A DNA stretch of 64,000 nt from Desmodus rotundus (taxonomy: Eukaryota > Chordata > Mammalia > Chiroptera > Phyllostomidae), in the NCBI RefSeq assembly GCF_022682495.2, contig NC_071391.1, positions 13,677,680 to 13,741,679 on the forward strand, read 5' to 3'. Position numbers and translations under genes: made by a program. A model generated the notes under the pieces. It was not told the origin of the DNA, searched no databases, and worked only from the letters and a program-made list of their open reading frames with translations. How positions within the stretch are numbered: the stretch's first letter is position 1; every line of letters begins with the position of its first letter. Positions 12,650-24,279 of this stretch are shown in pieces.

Positions 12650-13330
12650 ATACCGCCAGTGCCCGGCAGAGACCTCCACTCAGTGTCAGCACTAAGTGGC
12701 CGGGGAATGCCTCCCGATGTCAGGCGCAGTATCCGCCCGGTGCTGCGGTGCCCTCCCCGCCGCCGCCCCGCTCACCTATGCCCGAAGAGCCGCAGCCCTG
12801 GGAAGCGCCGCTTGCTGAGGCGCCGCGGCGTCTTGTCCGGCTCGGGACAGGTGTCGCGCTCGGAGCCGCTGGACGAGGCGGAGGCCGACTCGGAGTCGCT
12901 GCTCCGGGCCTCGGGGCTGCAGTCCCGCGGCTCCATCCGGCCCTAGCCCCGGCCGGCGGCGGGTCCGCGGGAGACGTCCATGCCGGGCCGGCGGCCGGGG
13001 CTCAACACGCCGGCTCCGCGCCGCCCGCCGCGGGCATGGCGCGCGCTCGCTCTGCCCGCCCCGCGCCGCGCGCCCCCGCGCCCCACACCCAGGTGCCGGG
13101 GAAGCGGCCGCCGCCGCTCCAGGAAGTGCCGCCAGCCGCGGCCGCAGGACCCCGCATAGCTGGCCGGGCTGCTGCCTGCCCGCCGCCGAGCACGCCCCCT
13201 CGGTTGCGCGGCGGCACCCACCCGCGGCGCCCTCTGCTGGCCGCCGGCCGCTCAGCAACCCTCCTCGGCCCCTCCGAGGGGGCGGGGCCTAGGGCGGGAT
13301 AATCGAGGCCCCGCCCCCAAACCTTCGGCT
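12650..13330 (-). promoter_or_regulatory. DGKZ: CpG-island promoter of the short DGKZ isoform
   Basis: This block is dense in CpG and GC on both sides of the MEPRD start codon. GC boxes (ggggcggggc at about 13278 and ccccgcccc at about 13311) sit 340-380 bases upstream of the ATG on the minus strand, with no TATA box seen. This is a typical TATA-less CpG promoter; the start site itself cannot be placed from sequence. Confidence 0.75.
12776..12936 (-). CDS. DGKZ: DGKZ first coding exon of the short (about 929 aa) isoform
   Basis: This exon codes for 53 residues plus two bases, beginning [19 protein letters not shown], passing through [20 protein letters not shown] and ending H plus AG before a gtgag donor. 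It is nearly identical to the start of the human DGKZ short isoform as I recall it ([19 protein letters not shown]). The Ser-rich acidic head is followed by a basic patch (RRLSKRRF). The ATG lies in a CpG island with GC boxes just upstream (13276-13318). Exon 2 was not found between here and base 1, so the following intron is at least 12.7 kb and the catalytic part of the gene is off the left edge. Confidence 0.95.
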
Positions 13331-13379
13331 GGTCCGCGGGTATCCCACAGAATCTTCTCCCTGACACAGACGCACTGCG

Positions 13380-14100
13380 CCCACCCGGACACATATAATA
13401 CTTTCCTCCCCTTAACCCCCCTCCCCCAGCAACAACCTACCCGATCGCTAGTGAACACCCTTGAGGGTGACTGTCACCTCCTCCCCCCCCACAGCCACAA
13501 GGAATAGACCCCTCTCTCGAACACCCAGTTACTGGCTCACAGCCACTCACACGATCTCCGCCCTTACCCCCTTGGCTCTCCCAAATCACACCCAAGGGAA
13601 CAAAAGTCGCACAGCGCTTTCCAACAAACACGACAATTACGTTCACTCACTACTCAAACTAACACTTCCAATTCCAGCCTCACACTCAGAAGTGTATACC
13701 AGGACCAACGTTACACCAAAGTGACCCTCGCACACTCTAACAAAGAACACACACTTTTCTCACACAAACTCACCTTTCCACAGCTATTCACAGTTGCTTC
13801 TAACCCTTTTGCACACTCCTAACAAATAGCATTTTCCCAAGACAATGTCCAACAAAACCTGTAGATCTCTTACATTATAGGAATCACCTGCACACCTTTT
13901 ACACACTCATCAAAACACATGCATAAGGACCACACTCTTATTCACCAACATACACACCCACATAGAACATGCACACCTTTCTCCTGTGCACAAACACCCC
14001 CAGGACAACGGTTACACATTGCCACATCTCTCTTACACACACATTGCCCACCGGAAATAGGCCTCTCAGACACACACACAAACACCCCTAGATAGTGAGG
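13380..14100. repeat. CA-rich, G-poor low-complexity block upstream of the DGKZ short promoter
   Basis: About 700 bases in which the plus strand is rich in C, A and T and very poor in G, with scattered cacacac and ttacacac words but no fixed period. It lies just upstream of the CpG island for minus-strand transcription. No gene is visible in it. Confidence 0.7.
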
Positions 14101-14123
14101 TTTGTCCCTTCTAAAGATGAAGA

Positions 14124-14300
14124 AGCCCTGGCTGGGTGGCTCAGTCAGTTAGAGCATTGCCACAGTGCACCAAGGTTGCAGGTTTGATCCTGGGTCAGGG
14201 GGCACATGTAGGAATCAACCAATGAACGCATGAATAAGTGGAACAACAAATTGATGCTCCTCTCTCTTGCTCTAACATCCATTTTAAAAAATAAACAAAC
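14124..14300 (+). mobile_element. Bat Ves-type tRNA-derived SINE
   Basis: It starts gccctggctgggtggctcag, has a box B-like ggtttgatcc, then the bat-specific body (ggaatcaaccaatgaacgca and ggaacaacaaattgatgc) and an A-rich tail. It is flanked by a 10-base duplication, aaagatgaag at 14113-14122 and aaagatgagg at 14301-14310. Confidence 0.9.
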
Positions 14301-15834
14301 AAAGATGAGGAACCAAGGCAGCACAGCACAGGTGCTGGGGAACCAGCAGCTCGGCAGCTCCAGTAGCCTCAGCAGGGATGACAAAGGGAGGCCAGGAAGC
14401 TGGAGAGCATAGTCTTCCTCCTCCCAAACCCTGCCACCCTGATGCCCACGTCAGGTGCCCGCTGTTTCTGTTCGTGCTCCTGTCTGCAAAGCCACATCCT
14501 GTGTCACCTTCACTTTTACCCTTTCCTCTGGGGTACTGGCTGCCCATTTTCCAGCCTCAGGCAGCCACATATAGACAATGCTGGGAGCTGTGACCTTTGG
14601 GAAAGCCTGCGGTTTTGAAAAATAGCCAGCACTCAGAAGCTTAGAACCTTCTTCCAGCTTCCTTAAAGTTTCCTGTGGGCCTGGAGGTCTGAACAGGGAG
14701 GTGGGATACCAGCCCACCAGCTAGCCTCAGGTGCCAGGATGGCCAGGACAGTGAAATCACCAAGTGAGCCTCATGCTGTCCTCCTGCGGTGCATGGGCCC
14801 CTTTGGAAAACTTTTCCGATGGTTCTGACACCAAATTCTGAGGGAGGAGACCAGAAACAGCTGAAGACCCCACTGAGTTTGCACGACGCCTCATAGCATC
14901 GACTGCCTTATTCCTGTGGGGACTTCTCTTCCCAGATCCCCCTGCTGAGCACGCCTTCAACACTTAAGCCTCCTGCGAACTCAGCCCTCCACCACACCGC
15001 CCCCCAGCAATTCAGACATCAGAGTTCCCCTCATCCTTCTGAGAACCCCCTTGCTTTTCCTGAACCTCTGCAGAGCTGCCGGACAACGAGCGGGGTGGGT
15101 GACCCCGCTTCTGCCATAAGCTCCATCCCAGATAAAAGACTCATAGAGGGCTGGAGGTGCCCATTCCCGGGCCACCCTGAGTACCTACTGTGTCTGGGGG
15201 GTCGCGGCTGGGATCTGTGGCACGTCCCAGGAGCGGTAGCGCCACATCTGCCTCAATGCCCCTGGCCTTTCCCCTTCTTCTGTCCCCAGTGCTTCCGCGG
15301 GGCCCAGAGCTGTGGCCTCATCGCAGCCTCCCGGGGTACTGTGGCCGGCCCCCAGTACGCTCATCCTGCCGGCGACTCTCTTCCTCTTTTGGCACTTCCT
15401 GACCGGGGGCCCTGCGAGAGGCCAGCTGACTGCCCCAGCAGAGGACCAGGGACCTGGCAGGCGCCTTCCGCTGGCTGGGGCAGGAGGCTGGCTGGAAGAG
15501 GAGCTGCGCGGGAGAGCAAGAGGCAGGTGAGGACAAGCCCAGCCCAGCAGCCAGGAGACAGCCTCAAGAATCGGAGGCTGCTAGGCAGCCACCAGACCTG
15601 CCCAGGCTGGAATTTGAACCTCAGCCTCAGGCTGGCCTTCCTCTCCACTTCACCTCTTGGATTTTCACCTCTTGGTCCTGCTGAGGTCTCCCGCTTCATC
15701 ACAACTACCGGGTGTGCTGGGGGGCGGTGCTCAGCACACCCACAGCTCTCTCTCCTTCACACCTCTGTGAGCGGCACAGCATCTAACAAGGGCCAGTCGC
15801 ATGGGACAGGGGCAGAGCAGAAAGAGGAACCAGA

Positions 15835-16115
15835 ATGGAGCTAGAAGATGTGGGCCAATCATGTTTCTGCCACTTACCAACTGTGTGACCTGGGTCAGGT
15901 CAGAGAGGTTTACATTTCTGAGTCCACCTTAAACCTTTCTGGAGTAAGGTAGGAAGGAAGTAAACTAAACAGATAAACCTGTGAATACGTGTGTCAGGGA
16001 GCTTTTCTGAAGCCTCAGTTTTCATATCTGTCAGATGGAAGGAGGGCGAGAGTAATAATTGACCTCATGGCATTTTATGAGGGTTTTAATAAGAGGTGAA
16101 GGGGTTTATAAAGTG
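15835..16115 (+). repeat. MIR fragment
   Basis: It shows ctgtgtgacctgggtcaggt, tttcatatctgtcagatgga and aataattgacctcatggcat. It appears to be interrupted in the middle. Confidence 0.65.
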
Positions 16116-16964
16116 AATTCATTCTGTAACTATTTACTGAGTGCCGTCTATGCATCAGGCGCCGTGTCAGACTACATAGCAGTGAGCACAGAAGCAGGGA
16201 TGTAACTATAGAGCTTAGATTCTAGTGGGAAGACATCTAGGAAGCAAATAGTATATGAAATAATGTCAGGTAAATGGGATGTGTTATAGAGAACAAATGA
16301 GGCCAAAATGAAGGTGGAAGAGAATGATGGGGGGGTGCCACTTTGGTAGGGGGATTGGGAAAGCCTCTCTGAGGAGGTGACCTGGAGAACAGACAGGAGT
16401 GAATCAAGAGCAAATGACGTAACTGCCCCGGAGCACGGCATTCGAGGTCCTGAGGAAGGAATGTACTTGATGTGTTTGCAAAGCTACCTCACTGTGCTGG
16501 GCTCTGGGGCCACCAGGAAGGGTTAATACGTATATAGTAAGGCACACACTTACTCTTTGTTATCAGGGTTGTTTCTGGGATGGAGTCGTACCTTCTCCCA
16601 GCACTCTTTAATCACACTGCTCTATAATTAGTTTGTTTTTTGTAGATCTGTATGTGTTTGCTACCCCAGGAAAGCTGTAAATTTCTCGAGGACAGAAACG
16701 GTGTCAGTTCAGCTCAACAAACGTTTGTGCCGCGGCACCTGCAGACGTGGGAGGGCACGCAACACCATCCCGGCCCTCAGAAACCTCCATCTGGTGCTGC
16801 GATCACCTTTGTGTCCCTCGTGACTGGAATATCGTATTTCTCAGTAAATATTTGTTTAATAAATCGGGCTATACCATGAATAATTAGTACTCAGTACTGA
16901 TAGAACAAGAGCTAATATTTCTTGGACACTTCTGTACCAGAAACCTTTGGGTCCTTATAATGAC

Positions 16965-17090
16965 CTTAAGAGACAGGTCCTGTTATTTTCCTTTTACATC
17001 TGGGGACACTGAGGTACAGACTGTTAAGCTCGTTTTTCCAAGGTCACCCAACTGATAACTGGTAGACGTAAGAATCTGTGCCCTTTAATA
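16965..17090 (-). repeat. MIR fragment
   Basis: Antisense MIR core: gacactgaggtacagactgt, then aaggtcacccaactgataac. Confidence 0.65.
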
Positions 17091-17839
17091 AGACATTCAA
17101 TTGCCCCTCTAGGGTTGGGGACATGGCCAAGTGATGCCCCTGAGGCTTAGCACCTGCTTTTCCAGCACCCGCTTTCCCTTCCAGCCCATCATCTCTGAAT
17201 CCCTCAGGGTGGGACCTGTATACTGTGGCCCATCAGAAACTCTGCCAGCCAGGCCAAGGACTATTCTAGAAGACTTGCAAGGCCCTGTGCTCCTCTCCCA
17301 AGGATTCTGCAAGTAGCTCGAGCAGTTAAACAGAGGAAATGGGGCTGGGCTTGTTTTCCAGCTGCAGCTTCTGGCAGCTCTGGAGCGAGCAGCAGAGAGC
17401 AGGAAATGCGGCTCCTGGAGGGGAAGCGGGCGGGCTGGAGGCTCTTGGAGGCAGAGCAGTCCTCCTGACTGCGGGACCAGGGTCCTCTCGGGCTTGTCCT
17501 CCTCGAAGCTGTCGATACTTTCCAGGTTGGGGGGAAGGGAAGGGCAAGGCTGGGAGGGACAGGTACACAGGGCTGGGGCAGATGCCCTTGGCAGTTCCTA
17601 GGATAACATGTGCCAGCATTGGGGAGCTGGGGACCCCTCAGAATCCACCCAGATACACACAGGAAGAAGAATCTAGGTGAGAAAATTATTCTGGGCTTTG
17701 TTGAGGCCCCAGAGGGTGAGGTGTTCTACTTTCTGTGGCCTGGATGATTAAGTGGGAGCTGGGGAAAAGAAATGTACCAGGGCACCGAACACTCACACCA
17801 GGATCTGGACAGCCTCCGCTCTCAAAACCAGCCAAGCTG

Positions 17840-18090
17840 GCCTCCTTGGCCTGACCTTCAAGGCTCCTTATGTTCTGGTTCCTTTCTTTTTTGCCTCTTT
17901 GTTCAGGCTTTCCCTGCGGAAAGAGATTTTCCTCTGCTCACACCAGGCTGGTGCCCACCTCACAGTAGGTGTTCAGTTAACATTTCTTCCCTCTTTTTTC
18001 ACACTTCCTTTAACATGCGCCCTCACCCTTGCCATGGCATTCTGCCTCTGCTGCTTCCTCGCCCTGTCGGCTCATAACGTTTGACCAGTC
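17840..18090 (+). mobile_element. L2 fragment
   Basis: It shows tggcctgaccttcaaggctc and atgcgccctcacccttgcca, typical of the L2 3' region. Confidence 0.5.
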
Positions 18091-19158
18091 AAAACCTCCA
18101 TCCTTCAAAACCCCAGCCTATCAAGCAAAAGTGGGAAGGTGAAGAGAGGCCCAGACCAGGGTCCACTGGTTCAAACTCCAGCCCTTCCTGTGTGCCCGGG
18201 CACGTCACTTAACATCCAGGGCTGGATGATGAACCAGATGATTTTAAAGGTCTCGTTTGGCTCTGACAGTTTTATCTGAATAAACTTCCTTGATCTCTAG
18301 GTTTTCGCTCATTCATTTGTTTGACAGTATTTTATAAATACTTACTAAGAGTCAGATGCTGCTCCAGAGCCAGCACCCCCACCCCACTGATTCATCCCTG
18401 ACTCTCACGTGTGTTCCCAACAACAGCCCTGTGTCAGGTGACCTTTTGTGCACATTAGTCTTGTCTCCTTACAGGATTCCTGAACCGTCTGTCACTCCTA
18501 GCTCTGTACCAGGGGCAAGGGTACGCTTAGTAACTTCCTATGGAAGTTGAATCGAGCTGAACATAGGTGTCCAACAAGCTGAGCAGAGGGACGGGAACTG
18601 GCTTCCTGTCGGCATGAATGGCTGTGGGGAGACATGGGGGAGTTTTTGAGTCTAAGTTCCTTCCCAGAAGCTAAGCCTGTGATCCCGGTGCCTGCTGAAG
18701 CCCTTGGAAGCAATCCTGAGCCCAAGAGCCCCAGCTGATTGCCAGCTGGGCCCAGGGGCGGGGCCTCTGGCACTGCCCCCACCCCCAACACAGGAGACAG
18801 AGGTCCCTGAGTTGGACTGCAGGTGCCACTAGCTGGAGACTGAAGGAAATTTGATTAGGCTCCTTCTGCGTAGCCTCATTAAAGTCACGAGCAGGAGGAA
18901 ATCTGGAGGAGGGGCTTGAGACCCTCTCCCTCTGGGGCAAGAGAGCTGTGGGAGCTCAGCAGTCAGAGGTGGACCCTCAAATCACCATGCTCTCTCTCAG
19001 AGACTGTCCTTTGGCACCTCCCAGGTCCCCGGGTTGGAGGTGAGAGGAGTCTGAAGGGCTCTCCCCTCACTCTGGGTCAGCGGGGTGTGCCCTAAAGGGC
19101 CTCCTTTTGACCCCATACTGGTCTGTAGCCCAAGCCCTTGGCCGCCCACCTTCCAACA

Positions 19159-19180
19159 CCCCCCCCCCCCCCCCCCCCCC
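19159..19180. repeat. Poly-C tract, 22 bases
   Basis: An uninterrupted C run in the intron between the two DGKZ first exons; length is prone to sequencing error. Confidence 0.95.
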
Positions 19181-19324
19181 GGCTGCAGCTCCTGGACCCC
19201 GACAGCAAGCAGAGCCACCTTTCAGCTGCTGCACCCCCTGTCCTAGTATCCCTCCCAGGAATATGTGCACTTAGGACAGAGCCAAAGAAAAGACCCTTAA
19301 GCAAGAAACTCCAGACTTTTAAAA

Positions 19325-19448
19325 GTAAAAAGGGCTGTGGAATGAAACCCCCCTGAGTCTGGATCCTGGCTCTACCAGTTAGTGGCTGTGCGACCTTGGA
19401 AAATTGCTTAACTTCTCTGAGGCTCAGTTTCTTATCTGTAAGACGCTG
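19325..19448 (+). repeat. MIR fragment
   Basis: It shows ctgtgcgaccttggaaaatt, then ctctgaggctcagtttctta. Confidence 0.75.
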
Positions 19449-20283
19449 CCCAGGGGCCCTCAAATCCCCACCTACTCTATGCACCCCGCTTAGTTTTCCT
19501 TCCCCAAACATCTGTAGCTTCAGAGCATCTGTAGGTCAGGCACAGTGGAGCCCAGCAGAAGCCATATTTAGTTCCAATGCCTTCCCCTCAACCCCTTTGG
19601 GAGTTTTTGAAGAGAGGTCTCCCCCAGCCTGTGCTAACCCATGTCCTTGGGACCTGGGCCCCTGAGGAGCTTCTCCGAATGCTCTGCTCTGAAACTGCAC
19701 CGAGGTGAAAACAAGATTCCAACCCAGGCTCCCTGTTGTCTGGCCCAAGGGCCACGTTCTCAGCAGCACACCAGAGAACCTGTTCAAATGCCTTTAGTCC
19801 TCCCAGCTGCCCTCGAAATGCCCACACGGCGTGTGCCTGCCCTTGTGTGGGTGGTGGGGAGCATGGGCTGCTGGGGGTGGGGGGCAGGTCCCAAGCACCC
19901 TGTGTCAAAATAGGATGGGATAACATCCTCTCCCTGGGATCCTAATCCCTCACTGCTTCCTTCAGGACGGGGCTGGCCCCACTTCCGGGCACTGCCCTGA
20001 GTGGCCTTTGACTCACTTGTCAGCAAGAATCTCAGGTCCCTGCGGGGAAGAAGGAGTTCCAGGCTGGGCCTGGGCCCCGCCCTTCCCAAAGAAAGGAAAA
20101 TAGATAGACCCCCAGTTTCCGACTTCCTCTGGCCTTGGGGCCCCCTCCTCCTCTCCACTTCAGCTCTCTGCCCCCGGTTTTTGCATTTTTAATTCAGGAC
20201 AGAATGTGATCTCTTGCAGCTCCTTGCTTTATCCTGTTGCTATTTAAATTACAAATCGGCCCCATCTCCCTGTCACTCTTGGG

Positions 20284-20293
20284 TTATTTTTAG
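20284..20293 (+). promoter_or_regulatory. MEF2-type site in DGKZ intron
   Basis: ttatttttag fits YTAWWWWTAR. It sits in a repeat-free AT-rich patch (20180-20310) together with ctatttaaat, within GC-rich intron DNA. Confidence 0.3.
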
Positions 20294-20649
20294 CTCCTGG
20301 TAAATAGCAGCAGGGAGAGTTGGATCAGGTGCCCCTCCCTGGAGGAGTTGTATGCCTGCTGCCAAGAGTCTGCAGCAGGGGGCACTCTCCCCTGCCAGGT
20401 GTCTCCCCCAGCTGCTTCCCCCCCAGCTCCTCTGTGGGGGTGGAGGGGGCAGGGGAGGACTGCAGGCTGAGGCATGCACACAGGCCCAGTCCCTGCTGTA
20501 AGTCTCCACGAAGCTCTGCCACCCCCAGGTCTCACCATCACCCATCGCTCGGGGCCAATCTCCTTCAGGGGCCTTGCTGGACCCCCAGACCCACAAGGAG
20601 GTCTACCATGGGGGTGGGGCGCAAAGGATCTTCTAACTTGTGTCTCAGC

Positions 20650-20850
20650 CCTGCTATGAGTCAGGAATTTTACATCACTTATCTTGCTGATCTCCCCAGC
20701 CACCCTTTTGTGTGGGTATTAGTGTCCCCATTTTCCATATGAGGAAACAGGGTCAGGGGTGAAAGTGGCTTATCCAGCTAGGAAGGGGCAGGGCTGGAAT
20801 TTGAACCCAGGTCTCTCTGACCTTGAAGCCTGAAAGCCTGTGCATTGCAC
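20650..20850 (-). repeat. MIR fragment
   Basis: Antisense: atatgaggaaacagggtcag, then ggaatttgaacccaggtctc. Confidence 0.7.
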
Positions 20851-20956
20851 TGCCTCTCTCGGTAAAATGCATGTGCTGTTTGCCCAATGCCCAGGTGGAT
20901 TCCCAGTGCCAGTGCCAGCTGTCTTTCCCTGGGCTTATCCTGTCCCATCTACCGGA

Positions 20957-21265
20957 TCAGGGGTTGGCAAACTCTGCCTCACGGCCACAGGCAGTCTGCT
21001 GCCTGTTTTTGTAGGGATGTGAGCTAAGAATGGTTTTTACAATTTTAAATGGTCGGAAAAAAGCACAAAAGAATAATATTTGTGACAGTGGCAATGACAT
21101 GAAATTTAAAGTTCAGTGTCTATAAATAAAGTTTTGCTGGAACCTGGCCATGCTCCTTCGTTTACATATTGTCCATGGCTGCTTCTGTGCTACAATGGCA
21201 GAGCAGAGTGACAGAGAGCATGTCACCTGCAAAGCCTAAACTCCTTACTGTCTGGCCCTGTGATG
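20957..21265. mobile_element. Nonautonomous DNA transposon, probably hAT type
   Basis: It carries caggggttggcaaactctgc at one end, then gcctgtttttgtag, aaataaagttttgctggaac and tgtccatggctgcttctgtg, a common mammalian MITE whose family name I cannot give with certainty. The far inverted end is lost. Confidence 0.55.
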
Positions 21266-21469
21266 AGTCCTACTTTTGTAGGGTGAGTCCCTTCAAGGGA
21301 AGGGACTGTGCCCCATACTTCTGTGCCATACGGTGCGGGGCCCAGGGCCAGAACTCCAGACAAAGGTGCTGGTTTTCCCTCAAGGCCCCGCTGGGGCCAC
21401 ACAGCCTCCTCCAGCACAGGGAAACGCCCTGCCAGCCACACCCCAATGGTTCAGCTTCTTCACAGGGGA

Positions 21470-21640
21470 AACCGGTGGTTTCCAAATCAGCCTGATTATC
21501 AGAATTACCCTGGAGAGGTTGTTAAAGTTGAGATGCCCAGGCTCAGCCCTAGACCACCTACATTGGGATCTGCAGGGATGGGGCTTGAGAAATTATTTGA
21601 AAAGAAATCCCCCAGGTGATCTGGTTAGGGAACCCAAGCT
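21470..21640 (+). mobile_element. MER5-like hAT MITE
   Basis: It carries attatcagaattaccctgga, gaggttgttaaagttgagat and tcccccaggtgatctggtta. Confidence 0.55.
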
Positions 21641-24279
21641 CTGCATCTCTGACTGGTCCTTTCAGACCAAACCCCGTGTCCCTTGAACCCCTCTGGCTTT
21701 TTCCAGGCTGGACACCGCTCTCCAGTGGTCTCGAGCCCAACCTTGACACTTTAGAACTTCCTCCAATGTGTGGGAGACACCTTTCCTCACACCCAGAGGC
21801 AGATGGAAGATGTCCGCCCCTTCCCCGCCCCCTGCAAGAGTTTCTACTGGCGCAAATCTGCCATCTCTCCCTTCGCATAAAGCAGCTGTCAGGCTGGGGG
21901 GTAAAGGGAACTTATTTTCCAGTAACTCCCCACATCCCTAAAATCTTCTACTGTCCTGCTGACAAGCCCGTCCGCACCTACCTCAGAGGCAGCCAGGCCT
22001 CGATCCTGTTTCCCCGTCCGCCCCTCGCCCTCAGATATTTTTTGCCCCCGCATTTTGGTCCCTTTTCTCTGTGTGAAGGGCTTTCAACTGCTTTTCTTAG
22101 CAACTCACAGCGGGGTGGGAGGTTCAGCTGTGAGCCAGAGCGGCTTGGAACTGTGGCAAGCGGAGGATGTGAAGAGGGCCACTGTGGGCCTGAGCTCTTG
22201 CCAGCCCTGGGCGGCCTGGGCGAGGAGAGCTTGCAACGGTCGTCAGCCCACTCAGAGCCGCAGCCTCGTGGGAGGGCTTGGCCAGATAGCACAGTTCGTT
22301 CCCTGGGCCTGGGAGGGTTTTTGAGAGCCCAGGGCTGCTGCCTCCTTCACGGAGTTTTTCTGCCCCCTCCCCAGGGCCCTCTCTCCTTGCCTTGCTGCCT
22401 TGTCTAGTCTGGCTCTGGTCCTAAGCCTGGGCTCCTGGCCTAACCTGGGTGTGAGGAGGGGCCTTTCCTGATTGGCCCCGGGGGTGGCGGCTGGAGCCCG
22501 TCCTGGCGCTATCTTCTGCAGGCCTCACACAGGTGACTCAGAGGTCTCTGGATACCTTCGCAGCCAGAGAGGAGCCACAGCTTGGTCACCCTCTGTTCTT
22601 AGTGACTAGAGGCTCTAGTTTGGGCTGTGGAAGGCCCTCCATTCAGGGACCACCCTGGGAGTCCCAGCCTTGCAGCTGCTTCTGTGTGTGTGTGTAGCCT
22701 CTTCCCTCTTGGCTTTGTAGTTTTTCTTTGCTCCTCACCCTCTAAGGCTCTACCCCACTCTGGCCTCCTTTCCAGCTTTAGATACTATTTGTCCCTGACC
22801 CACAGCCAAGGAAAAAAATCCGAGGGCTACCCCGTATGGTACAGGTGAAGACCTGAGGTCCAGAGAGATACTGTCTAGCTTGAGCATACTCAGTGAGTCC
22901 CTGGCAGAAGTGAGAATTCAAGCCAGCTCTCCTGATTCCCAGACTAATATTTCTTCCAGGATTCTATGTTCTTTGCCCCACCTCCCGTCAGTCGGTCGCC
23001 TGTGCACTCTGTCCTCCCCCAGGGGACTCTCAAGGGCTCTTCTATCTGCAGCCAGAAGGCATGAGGCAGATAATGCTCTCCTCCCCGCATGGTGCTCTGG
23101 GAGAACTTGGTAATGGAGCTCAGTGCACCTCTGATTCCTTAGGTACCCCCAAAAGTGAAGGCAGGGCCCATGGGAACCTAAGCTATTTCCCATTTATTCT
23201 GAGCATCTCACTTTGTGATGGTGAAGCGCCCCCCCTTCTTCCCCATCTTCCCCCAAGTGATGGAGGCCCGATGACTTCAGAGCCATTAAGAACATAAAGG
23301 CCCTTCGAGCTCTCAGGGCTGGGTTGGTTTTATGAAACACCTTCCCAGAAGTCCCAGGGAGAAGCAGGCAGCCTCAGATGCTCCCCAAGTCCTCTTGGTT
23401 GTAAACAGACAGGAGAATTATCCTCTCTAACCAGGCTGATGGTGTCAAGGACTGCAGATGCCTCAATGTCCCTGCTGGACCCTCTAAAGGAGGTCACTCT
23501 GGGCCAGGACCTTTACAGGGGCAGCAAGTCCAAGTTGAAGCTGAGGTCTGAGAGAGGAGGGGGAAGGTAAGGGCTACCTCTGCCTTGCCTTCCACCCCCT
23601 CCACAGATGCCCTGTCTATGGAACAAAGTTACCCACCCTTGTGTGAGAGGCAGCCCTCCCTCATCCCCTCCCAGGTCATAAAAGTGACTTCCGGGCCCAT
23701 CCTGGCTGATTCCTCTAGGGAACCCCCAGGCAGAGGTGGCAGGGCAGGGAGGCTGGGAATCTTTCATAGGCAGAAGACCATTTAATTAAGATGATGTCTT
23801 AAGGTTGGGGGTTTGAGGTTCAGTCTGCCACGGAGGATGCCAGTGACGGCCTGCTGGGGCCAAGGAGTCCAGGAGGGGGTTCCTTTTCCATCTCTAGGCA
23901 GCAGGGTCTTAGCTGTGGTGGTAGAGGGCAACTCAGTCACTCCTAAAGCCAGCGCCTAGCACAGGGTCAGCCCACAGGAAAGCTCAGGTAAGGCCTATTG
24001 AATGAATAAGGGGTCCCTCTTTCTCGCAGAAGAAGGGCCAGGGAGTGTGTCCCAGCTGGCCCCAGCAGACAACGGTTTGTAAGGATCATGTCTTGGTTGG
24101 CGTCCCCTCACTGCCCGGTACAGTGCCTGGCACACAGTCGGCACCAGTAATTCCACGTTGGATGAATAGGGCTTTCACTGTTCATCCAGAGAAGGGGTCC
24201 CAGAAGCTCCCTCTCGCCCCTGCACACGGAGGGCAGACCCCCCATTCGTAGTCCTCTCTCAGCCCTTGGCATCAAGCAA

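Larger units (their letters stand above)
14311..24270. other. DGKZ intron between the two alternative first exons
   Basis: It contains MIR, MER5-like, L2 and hAT-type pieces and an AT-rich unique patch at 20180-20310. No further exon with a compatible phase-2 donor was recognised, although a non-coding first exon could be missed. Confidence 0.6.

Noticed and set aside
1..12775. DGKZ exon 2 or the very long METFF-type first exon
   Set aside because: I looked for the KAITKSG and METFFRRHF peptides on the minus strand and found neither; they are presumably further left.
21616..22407. 263-codon open frame on the plus strand
   Set aside because: It begins within a MER5-like repeat and has no recognisable domain or exon structure.
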